A stretch of 28,350 nt of DNA from CAYWMD01 sp964458575 (lineage in GTDB: Bacteria > Verrucomicrobiota > Verrucomicrobiia > Limisphaerales > JADLHS01): NCBI GenBank assembly GCA_964458575.1, contig CAYWMD010000074.1:1-28350 (forward strand), given 5' to 3'. A program made the translations under genes and the position numbers. Each line of letters opens with the position of its first letter. Position 1 is the first letter of the stretch. Below the pieces are notes generated by a model. That model ran no database searches, had not been told where the DNA came from, and saw only the letters and a list, made by a program, of their open reading frames with translations. Of this stretch, positions 21,945 through 28,350 are shown piece by piece.

Positions 21945-23648
21945 ATGAAAGCCGTCATGTTCTTCGTCCTGGGTCTGCTCTGCGGTCTGACTTGCACCGC
22001 CGCACCCGCCAAGCGGCCCAACATCCTGCTCATCATGTCTGACGACATGGGGTTCTCGGATATCGGCTGCTACGGGAGTGAAATTCGAACGCCGAACCTC
22101 GATGCCCTCGCGCAAAACGGCATCCGCTTCACACAGTTCTACAACATGGGACGTTGCTGTCCGACGCGGGCGAGCCTGCTGACGGGGCTTTATCCGCATC
22201 AAGCCGGGATTGGGCACATGACGGATGATCGCGGCTACGCGGGCTATCGCGGAACGCTGAACCAGCAGTGTTTGACCATTGCGCAGGTGATGAAGCTGGC
22301 GGGTTATCGCACCTACATGTGCGGCAAATGGCACGTCGTGCGCAACCTCCACCCGGAGGGCGACCAGTCAACCTGGCCGGTGCAACGCGGTTTTGAAAAG
22401 TTCTATGGCACGATCACCGGCGGCGGGAGCTTTTACGATCCGACCACGCTTTGCCGGCAAAACAAATTCATCACGCCGGACAATGACCCGGATTACAAAC
22501 CCGCGAAGTTCTATTACACCGACGCCATCAGCGACAACGCCGTGCGATTCCTCCAACAGCACGACGCGGAGTCGCCGGACAAACCGTTTTTCCTGTATGT
22601 GGCCTACACCGCGGCGCACTGGCCCATGCACGCGCTGGATAAGGACATCGCCAAATATCGCGGCCGATACGATGGGGGTTTCGCGCCGATTCGCCGCGCG
22701 CGTTTTGAGCGGATGAAGCAACTCGGGTTGATTGACTCGCAGGCGGAACTTTCGCCGCCGGACGAAGCGTGGGATAAAACCGAGCACCACGAATGGAATT
22801 CCCGTTGCATGGAGGTCTATGCCGCGATGATTGATTGCATGGACCAGGGCATCGGCCGCATCGTAGCGCAGTTGAAGCAGGATGGACGCTTGGACAACAC
22901 GCTGATTTTCTTCCTGCAAGACAACGGCGGTTGCGCCGAGCAAATGGGACGAAACCCCAACGCGCCGCAATCGCCCACTCCGCTGAAGCCTTTCGCCCCC
23001 GACGAACTTCAACCGAAAATCTGGCCGCCGATGCAAACGCGCGACGGGCGTTGGGTGAGAACGGGACCGGAGGTGATGCCGGGCCCCGCGGATACCTACG
23101 TGGCCTACGGTCGGGGCTGGGCCAATGTTTCCAACACGCCGTTTCGCGAATACAAACACTGGGTGCATGAAGGCGGCATTAGCACGCCGCTGATTGTTCA
23201 CTGGCCGACGGGGATCGCGGTTCGGCGCAACGGCCGGCTGGAGGGCCAGCCCGGGCATCTCATTGACATCATGGCGACGTGTGTGGACGTGGGCGGCGCA
23301 AACTATCCGTCGGAGTTCGGCGGCGAGAAGATCAAACCGATGCCGGGCACTTCGCTTCGACCCGCATTCAAGGGCAAATCGCTGAAACGCCCGTCGCCCA
23401 TTTGCTGGGAGCACGAGGGCAACCGGGCGATCCGCGACGGCAAATGGAAGCTCGTGGCCAAGGAAAACCAGCCCTGGGAACTTTACGACATGACCAAGGA
23501 TCGGTCTGAATTGCATGACTTGGCCGCCAAGAATCCAAAGCAGGCCAAGGAACTCGCGGCCAAATGGGACGCGTGGGCCGCGCGATCCGACGTCCTGCCG
23601 CTCGGCGCGTGGCGGGGAAAATCACCCGCGGCCGGAAAACCCAAGTGA
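21945..23648 (+). CDS. Exported sulfatase (arylsulfatase family)
   Basis: The 567-residue protein is a formylglycine-dependent sulfatase. The signal peptide is MKAVMFFVLGLLCGLTCTAA (~1-20). The metal-binding start RPNILLIMSDDMGFSDIGCYG (~24-44) supplies two Asp residues. The formylglycine motif is C71-C-P-T-R75 in MGRCCPTRASLLTGLYPH, with C71 the residue to be converted. Further typical segments are CGKWHV, FFLYVAYTAAHWPMHA, FLQDNGGCAEQMG and EGGISTPLIVHWP. Size matches large arylsulfatases. It likely removes sulfate esters from polysaccharide or other organic sulfates outside the cytoplasm. A second sulfatase follows after 32 bases. No sulfatase-maturing enzyme is in the window. Confidence 0.95.
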   Translation: MKAVMFFVLGLLCGLTCTAAPAKRPNILLIMSDDMGFSDIGCYGSEIRTPNLDALAQNGIRFTQFYNMGRCCPTRASLLTGLYPHQAGIGHMTDDRGYAGYRGTLNQQCLTIAQVMKLAGYRTYMCGKWHVVRNLHPEGDQSTWPVQRGFEKFYGTITGGGSFYDPTTLCRQNKFITPDNDPDYKPAKFYYTDAISDNAVRFLQQHDAESPDKPFFLYVAYTAAHWPMHALDKDIAKYRGRYDGGFAPIRRARFERMKQLGLIDSQAELSPPDEAWDKTEHHEWNSRCMEVYAAMIDCMDQGIGRIVAQLKQDGRLDNTLIFFLQDNGGCAEQMGRNPNAPQSPTPLKPFAPDELQPKIWPPMQTRDGRWVRTGPEVMPGPADTYVAYGRGWANVSNTPFREYKHWVHEGGISTPLIVHWPTGIAVRRNGRLEGQPGHLIDIMATCVDVGGANYPSEFGGEKIKPMPGTSLRPAFKGKSLKRPSPICWEHEGNRAIRDGKWKLVAKENQPWELYDMTKDRSELHDLAAKNPKQAKELAAKWDAWAARSDVLPLGAWRGKSPAAGKPK

Positions 23649-23680
23649 CGCCGCGCCTGGCCGCGGCCACGCACCCTTTT

Positions 23681-25087
23681 ATGTTCCGATTTGCCCTGCG
23701 GTTTCTCGCGTGCGCGGTTCTGATTTCCGCTCAAGCCCACGACCCAAGGCCCAACTTGGTTCTTTTTGTCGCGGATGATCATCTTTGCACGGACTGCGGT
23801 GCGTACGGTTCGCGGGACGTTCGCACCCCCAACCTCGACCGGCTCGCCAGCGAGGGACTGCTGTTTCGCCTGGCGTTTGCCGGTTCACCGACATGCATGC
23901 CGTCGCGGGCGGTCCTTTTCACCGGATTGATGCCGTTTCGAAACGGCGCGCACGCCAACAATCTCGCGGGACAGTCCCAATGCCGTGAAGGTGTCCGTTC
24001 GCTGCCGCATTACCTCAAGGAGCTGGGTTACCGCGTGGCGCAGGCTGGCAAAACCCACTTCGCCCCCGCACCGGTTTTCCCGTTCGAACGCGTGAAGGAT
24101 TCCGAAGTGCCCGAGCCGGGCTTTGAAAACAACCGGGGATTGCACATGGACCTGAACCCGCAAGCGGTGGACGACTGGCTCGGGAGGATTTCCAGGGACC
24201 AACCCTTCTGCCTGGTGGTTTGCGATCACAGCCCGCACGTCATCTGGCCCGCCCGCGCCAGTTATGACCCGGCAAAGATCACCGTGCCGCCGAACCATAT
24301 TGACACGCCGGAATTGCGGGCATCGCGGGCGCGCTATTACACCGATGTGACCAAGGTGGACACCAATGTCGGCCGGGTGCTGGCCAGCCTGGAAAAGCAT
24401 GGGTTCGCCACAAACACCGTTTTCATTTACACCTCGGACCAGGGCGCGCAATGGCCGTTCGCGAAATGGGGGCTCTACGACCAGGGAATCCACGTGCCGT
24501 TCATCGTGCGCTGGCCGGGAAGAATACCGGCGGCCACATTCACCGACGCCATGATTTCGCTCGCGGATGTGCTGCCGACCTTCATTGAAATTGCCGGAGG
24601 CCGCCCGCCGGAATTTCTCGATGGCAGGAGTTTCTTGCCCGTGCTTGAAGGTCGCGCCCGCCAGCATCGTGACTTGATCTTTGCAACACACTCGCAGGAT
24701 GGTTACGTGATGAACACCTCGCCCATGCGCTGTGTGCGCACGACGCGTTACAAATACATCCTGAATCTCGCCCCGGAAAACGAATACACCACGCACATGG
24801 ACAAGGCGAAAGATCATGACGGCGGCCGTGAATACTGGGATTCGTGGGTGCAGCAGGCCCAAACCGACCCGCGGGCGGTTGCCATACTGAAACGCTACCA
24901 CTGGCGACCCAAGGAGGAACTTTACGACGTATTGAACGATCCCTACGAACTGCACAATCTGGCGGAGAATCCGGACCATGCCGACATCAAGGCCGAATTA
25001 AGCCGTCAACTGGCCGAGTGGCGCCGGCGGCAACACGACACAAAGACCGGCCCTGAGCGCCGCCCGGAAACCCAGAAACAAAAATAA
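23681..25087 (+). CDS. Exported sulfatase, second of tandem pair
   Basis: The 468-residue protein is a heparan-sulfatase/arylsulfatase-like enzyme. It begins MFRFALRFLACAVLISAQAH, a signal peptide, followed by PNLVLFVADDHLCTDCGAYG with two metal-binding Asp residues (D32, D33). The formylglycine motif is C72-M-P-S-R76 in SPTCMPSRAVLFTGLMP. QAGKTHFAP, VCDHSPHVIWP, YTSDQGAQWPFAKWGLYDQG and VPFIVRWPGRIP follow in the usual order. The C-terminus ELYDVLNDPYELHNLAENPD is typical of this sulfatase group. ATG 23681 was preferred to an upstream GTG-region start that would overlap the first sulfatase. It is closer in length and motif spacing to sulfoglycan sulfatases than to the first sulfatase, so the two probably act on different bonds. 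Confidence 0.94.
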   Translation: MFRFALRFLACAVLISAQAHDPRPNLVLFVADDHLCTDCGAYGSRDVRTPNLDRLASEGLLFRLAFAGSPTCMPSRAVLFTGLMPFRNGAHANNLAGQSQCREGVRSLPHYLKELGYRVAQAGKTHFAPAPVFPFERVKDSEVPEPGFENNRGLHMDLNPQAVDDWLGRISRDQPFCLVVCDHSPHVIWPARASYDPAKITVPPNHIDTPELRASRARYYTDVTKVDTNVGRVLASLEKHGFATNTVFIYTSDQGAQWPFAKWGLYDQGIHVPFIVRWPGRIPAATFTDAMISLADVLPTFIEIAGGRPPEFLDGRSFLPVLEGRARQHRDLIFATHSQDGYVMNTSPMRCVRTTRYKYILNLAPENEYTTHMDKAKDHDGGREYWDSWVQQAQTDPRAVAILKRYHWRPKEELYDVLNDPYELHNLAENPDHADIKAELSRQLAEWRRRQHDTKTGPERRPETQKQK

Positions 25088-25139
25088 CGCGCTTGATGAA
25101 TAACCCGACTTCGGTTGCCTTTTGCCGGCATCCCGTGTG

Positions 25140-26282
25140 ATGAAAACCATCTACTTCGATTACAACGCCACCACGCCTCTGGATCCGGCTGTGCGCGAGG
25201 CGATGCTACCGTACCTGGGGGATATCTGGGGCAATCCTTCCAGCATCCACCACGTCGGCCAACGCGCCAGGGCGTTGCTTGACGACGCGAGAGACCGAAC
25301 CGCGCAGGTTCTCCGGTGTAAGCCCAGCGAGATCATCTTCACGAGCGGCGGCACTGAAAGCAACGCCCTGGCGATTTTCGGCTGCGCCCGAGTTCTCAAT
25401 GCCAAAGGTCGCCATGTGATCACCTCGGCGGTGGAACATCATGCGGTGTTGTCGAGTTGTGAATATCTGGCCAATAAGGAGAGGTTCGCGCTGACGGTTC
25501 TTCCAGTGGATCGGCATGGGCTGGTTTCACCGGATGATTTGCGACGGGCGATTCGCAAGGACACAGTGCTGGTTTCGGTCATGGCCGCAAATAACGAGGT
25601 CGGCACCATCCAGCCGGTTGCAGATTTGGGCCGGATTTGCCGGGAAAACGGCGTCCTTTTTCATACCGATGCGGTCCAATGGTTTGGCAAGGAGCCTTTT
25701 GAGACGATTGATCAGTTCAATGCGGACCTGGTTTCCCTGTGTGCCCACAAGTTTCACGGTCCAAAAGGATCAGGGTTGTTGTATGTCCGCTCGCCATTAC
25801 AGCCCGACCCCATTTTGTTCGGTGGTGGCCATGAAAATGAACGCCGCGCCGGAACGGAAAACCTCGCGGGCATTGCCGGACTGGCTTGCGCGGTCGAGCG
25901 TTTTGTGACGACGCCGGTTTTTAGATCCTCCCAATTGCTTCCGCTGCGGGAGGCTTTGGAAGCTTCCTTGAAGAAAATCGCGGGCGTTCAATTGATCAGC
26001 CCGCGCTCAGACTCCCTGGCGAACACTGTTGCCTTCACCGTTGAGGCAGTGGACGCGATCGCCATGCTGGCCGCCCTGGATTTGGATGGTGTCTGCGCTT
26101 CCAGTGGGGCGGCTTGTTCCGCAGGCGCTCTGGAGCCTTCGCATGTTGTCAGAGCCATGGGTTGGACGGAGCAAGCCGCAAAATCACTGGTTCGCTTTTC
26201 CCTGGGCCGGGAAAATTCACCCACGGAGACTTCTTTTGTTTGTGATCTCCTGCCGGTCCTCATCCCACGGTTAAGAACCTGA
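25140..26282 (+). CDS. Cysteine desulfurase (NifS/IscS family)
   Basis: The 380-residue PLP enzyme removes sulfur from cysteine for Fe-S cluster or tRNA thiolation. The N-terminus MKTIYFDYNATTPLDPAVRE and NPSSIHHVGQ are diagnostic. FTSGGTESNALAI (~67-79) binds PLP phosphate. H100 lies in AVEHHAVLSS. The PLP lysine is K204 in LCAHKFHGPKGSGLLYVR. The catalytic cysteine is C326 in CASSGAACSAGALEPSHV. RRAGTENLAGIAGLA is also present. The short loop around the catalytic Cys resembles NifS/IscS (class I). ATG 25140 was chosen; the TTG at 25122 is less likely. It lies between the sulfatases and dnaN, with no IscU-like partner visible here, so the acceptor is unknown. Confidence 0.94.
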   Translation: MKTIYFDYNATTPLDPAVREAMLPYLGDIWGNPSSIHHVGQRARALLDDARDRTAQVLRCKPSEIIFTSGGTESNALAIFGCARVLNAKGRHVITSAVEHHAVLSSCEYLANKERFALTVLPVDRHGLVSPDDLRRAIRKDTVLVSVMAANNEVGTIQPVADLGRICRENGVLFHTDAVQWFGKEPFETIDQFNADLVSLCAHKFHGPKGSGLLYVRSPLQPDPILFGGGHENERRAGTENLAGIAGLACAVERFVTTPVFRSSQLLPLREALEASLKKIAGVQLISPRSDSLANTVAFTVEAVDAIAMLAALDLDGVCASSGAACSAGALEPSHVVRAMGWTEQAAKSLVRFSLGRENSPTETSFVCDLLPVLIPRLRT

Positions 26283-26491
26283 AGATTCAACCTGAATTGC
26301 CGGTGAAGATTTTACCAAGAATGTAAATAAACCATGCTTGTCATATCCTTTTACCATCTATTCATCGGAACAAACTTCTGGCTTTATTTTCTAAGTTGTT
26401 GATACGACCTTGACATCCAGCACTGTTGGCCATATTCACTCCCCTTAATACTGTTGCTGTCTTTTACAGAAAATAAATATATTAAGCAGCC
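26283..26491. promoter_or_regulatory. AT-rich promoter region of dnaN
   Basis: The spacer is markedly AT-rich compared with its surroundings. A sigma-70-like promoter candidate is TTGACA at 26410-26415 and TATTCA at 26433-26438, with a 17-base spacer. Transcription would start around 26445, giving a leader of about 45 bases. No Shine-Dalgarno precedes the ATG (AATATATTAAGCAGCC). I saw no DnaA box TTATCCACA-type sequence, so there is no sign of an origin. Confidence 0.55.
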
Positions 26492-27601
26492 ATGAACCTC
26501 TCCATCGCGAAGGATCAAATCCTGGTCGGACTGCAAGCGGTCCAGAACGTGGTCAGCACCCGAACCACATTGCCGATTCTTTCCAACGTCCTGATGCGCG
26601 CGGAGGGCGACCGTCTGGAATTCACTGCGACCGACCTAGATGTGACGATTACTTGCGGCGTGGAGGCAAAAGTTAAGAAGGGCGGCGCTTCCACGTTGCC
26701 GGTAAAAAAACTGTTTGGCATCGCGCGCGAACTGGGAGGCGGGGAGATAGATCTTGAGGTGGATGAAAAGAACGTCTGCAGTGTTCGTTCCGGGCCTTCC
26801 TTTTACAAAATAAACGGTCTGGGGGCGGATGAGTTTCCACCGATGCCGAAATTCAAGGAAGACAAAAAGGTGATTTTTTCCCAGGAAGTGTTGCGCGGAA
26901 TGTTGCGGAAGACGTCGTTTGCGATGTCCACTGATGAATCGCGTTATGTGTTGAACGGCATTTTTATCAGTCTGAAAGATCACAAGCTGACGATGGTGGC
27001 CACCGACGGACGGCGGCTGGCCCTGGTGGAGGAGGAAGTGGATGTTGCCGAAAAGAGCCAGGGTGAGTTCATCATCCCGGCCAAAGCCGTCAATGAGTTG
27101 ACGCGGCTGTTGCAGGAAAAGGGAGAGGTGGAGATCAACTTTGGGGAAAACCAAGCGGCATTTACCTTGAAGGACGAAAAAGGATTTTCAATTCTGATCG
27201 CCACCAAACTGATCGAGGGAAATTATCCCAATTATCGGCAGGTCATTCCCGGTGAAGCCAAGGAACGCATCACGCTTATCCGTGAGGAACTCATGCACGC
27301 CCTCCGCCGTGCCGAAATCATGACCAGTGAGAAGGCTAACTCGGTCAAACTGACGTTTGGCAAAAACAACCTGGCCATAACTGCCAACACTCCGGAGGTT
27401 GGCGAAGCCCGCGAGAGTCTGGCGGTAAACTATAAAGGCAAGGAACTTGCCGTGGCTTTCAACCCCAAGTATCTGATTGACCCGCTCAACGCACTGGCCG
27501 ATGACGAGGTCCACCTCGAGTTGATTGATGAACTGAGTCCCGGGGTTTTAAAGATAAAAGCACCGTATCTCTATGTGGTGATGCCGATGCGGTTAAGTTG
27601 A
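26492..27601 (+). CDS. dnaN: DNA polymerase III beta sliding clamp
   Basis: The 369-residue product is the replication clamp DnaN, which forms a ring dimer on DNA and tethers polymerase III. It has the three clamp domains in order: NLSIAKDQILVGLQAVQNVV (~2-21) with TRTTLPILSNVLMRAEGDRLEFTATDLDVTI (domain 1), RGMLRKTSFAMSTDESRYVLNGIFI and MVATDGRRLALVE (domain 2), and FSILIATKLIEGNYPNYRQVIP to the C-terminal LKIKAPYLYVVMPMRL (domain 3). Length is normal. The last residues MPMRL are the conserved clamp ending. It follows the cysteine desulfurase gene rather than dnaA, after an AT-rich gap with a promoter candidate. Confidence 0.97.
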   Translation: MNLSIAKDQILVGLQAVQNVVSTRTTLPILSNVLMRAEGDRLEFTATDLDVTITCGVEAKVKKGGASTLPVKKLFGIARELGGGEIDLEVDEKNVCSVRSGPSFYKINGLGADEFPPMPKFKEDKKVIFSQEVLRGMLRKTSFAMSTDESRYVLNGIFISLKDHKLTMVATDGRRLALVEEEVDVAEKSQGEFIIPAKAVNELTRLLQEKGEVEINFGENQAAFTLKDEKGFSILIATKLIEGNYPNYRQVIPGEAKERITLIREELMHALRRAEIMTSEKANSVKLTFGKNNLAITANTPEVGEARESLAVNYKGKELAVAFNPKYLIDPLNALADDEVHLELIDELSPGVLKIKAPYLYVVMPMRLS

Positions 27602-27655
27602 GTGGAGGACAGGCGCATAAATTTTCCCGCGGTGCGGCGTTGGCGACATTGCCGC

Positions 27656-27684
27656 TTGAACGGCTTTCCCAGCGGTTCTATTTT
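27656..27684 (+). promoter_or_regulatory. Candidate promoter directly in front of the LysM gene
   Basis: TTGAAC at 27656-27661 and TATTTT at 27679-27684 are separated by 17 bases. The start codon at 27691 lies only about seven bases after the second hexamer, so transcripts would be leaderless or nearly so. No ribosome binding site is visible before the ATG. Base-composition chance is a real alternative. Confidence 0.3.
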
Positions 27685-27690
27685 TAACCG

Positions 27691-28275
27691 ATGAAAAAAT
27701 ATATTTTCTTGCTGGCCATGGCGGCGTTCCTGGTCACTCCGCGCGGTTTCACGCAGGACGCGGCGGTCGAGGAAAGGTTAAACCGCATCTCTGGACAACT
27801 GGATCAACTGGAAGCGGCCCGCGTCCGGCTTGAAAAGGAACTCAGTGAATTACGCAAGGACATCGCAGGGATGCGGGAAGAGATGGCCAAACCCAACGGC
27901 AGCGTGGCGAGTCAGGAAGAGTTGCGCAAGCTGGCCGAGAAAGTGCAGGAGATTGACCAGAAGCGCGTTGCCGACAATGAAAAGATTTATCAGGCCATTG
28001 AGAAGGTGGCCAAGGCGGCGCGTGGTGGCCGGACCGAGCGACCCGAGAAGAGCGGGGACAAAGGCGGGGCGGGCACAAGCGGCCCTTCGACCCAGGACAA
28101 AAACTGGTTCGAGTATGTCGTGCAAAGTGGCGACACCATCTCCACCATCGCCATGGCCTATCGCGAGAAGGGGATCAAGGTTAGCACAGATCAAATCCTG
28201 AAGGCGAATCATGGGCTGAAACCGGAGAATCTTAAAGTTGGACAGAAGATTTGGATTCCAGCGCCGCCACAGTGA
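27691..28275 (+). CDS. Secreted coiled-coil LysM domain protein
   Basis: The 194-residue protein has a signal peptide (MKKYIFLLAMAAFLVTPRGF, cleavage near residue 21), then a long charged heptad-like region (~25-110: RLNRISGQLDQLEAARVRLE and AEKVQEIDQKRVADN) predicted to form a coiled coil, a Gly/Lys-rich linker (~111-135), and a C-terminal LysM domain (~141-190: YVVQSGDTISTIAMAYREKG ending LKVGQKIWIP). LysM binds peptidoglycan or chitin-like glycans, so it is likely an envelope protein that fixes or measures the cell wall. The coiled-coil and LysM combination suggests a structural rather than enzymatic role. It is 89 bases after dnaN. ATG 27691 is the only sensible start. After the stop (28276-28350) nothing more can be called. 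Confidence 0.9.
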   Translation: MKKYIFLLAMAAFLVTPRGFTQDAAVEERLNRISGQLDQLEAARVRLEKELSELRKDIAGMREEMAKPNGSVASQEELRKLAEKVQEIDQKRVADNEKIYQAIEKVAKAARGGRTERPEKSGDKGGAGTSGPSTQDKNWFEYVVQSGDTISTIAMAYREKGIKVSTDQILKANHGLKPENLKVGQKIWIPAPPQ

Positions 28276-28350
28276 TTGGCGGCGACGAGACCTACGGTCG
28301 TTCGGTTTGCGCCTTCATATCTCCAGGAAACGCATCAGGCTGTCGCCGTG

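Noticed and set aside
22368..24979. Long antisense frames opposite both sulfatases
   Set aside because: They are typical shadows of high-GC genes with Arg/Val-rich translations and no motifs.
26283..26491. Chromosomal origin next to dnaN
   Set aside because: AT-rich, but no DnaA box cluster and no dnaA or parAB neighbours in the window.

Overview
This is a high-GC bacterial segment whose gene content and dispersed palindromic repeats best fit a Verrucomicrobiota genome of the Limisphaerales/Pedosphaera type. That assignment is inference. It rests on tandem secreted sulfatases, a large secreted FG-GAP protein, a bacterial MtaB/MtaC corrinoid system, a REP-associated transposase (RAYT), and families of palindromes and short repeats spread through spacers and coding sequences. 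Most start codons have no obvious Shine-Dalgarno sequence, and several genes start with GTG or TTG.

Left part (1-6.7 kb): the 5' part of a secreted FG-GAP-type protein runs off the left edge on the minus strand, behind two doubtful small frames joined to it by ATGA overlaps. Next come a class V aminotransferase and an MnmD/MnmC-like tRNA methyltransferase (plus strand), a small two-helix membrane protein and a YraN nuclease-fold protein (minus), and a zinc-ribbon SAM methyltransferase (plus).

Middle (6.7-13.5 kb, minus strand): three closely spaced genes, a glycerophosphodiester phosphodiesterase, a HAD-IIA phosphatase and an OPA-family organophosphate transporter, look like a glycerophosphodiester/glycerol-3-phosphate operon. 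Upstream of them lies a DinG/XPD-type Fe-S helicase gene interrupted by a RAYT transposase. The transposase is flanked by two almost identical 70-bp REP palindromes, and the whole insertion leaves the reading frame open. A DUF433/DUF5615 toxin-antitoxin-like pair precedes the helicase.

13.6-21.7 kb (minus strand): a corrinoid methyl-transfer cluster, in transcription order MtaB-like methyltransferase, MtaC-like corrinoid protein, UroD-family methyltransferase-like protein, DUF1638 protein and a [2Fe-2S]/ASKHA reductive activator (RACo/RamA-like). Together they could demethylate a methylated substrate, carry the methyl group on cobalamin and re-reduce inactivated Co(II). The substrate and methyl acceptor cannot be read from sequence. 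A left-handed beta-helix transferase-like gene lies upstream.

21.9-28.3 kb (plus strand): two consecutive exported sulfatases with formylglycine motifs, a cysteine desulfurase, the DNA polymerase beta clamp (dnaN) behind an AT-rich promoter region, and a coiled-coil LysM protein.

The most unusual signal is the number of dispersed repeats that sit inside genes without breaking them: in the helicase (two REPs plus transposase), the UroD-like gene, the MnmD-like gene, the zinc-ribbon methyltransferase, the corrinoid activator and the FG-GAP gene. No rRNA, tRNA or CRISPR array was seen.
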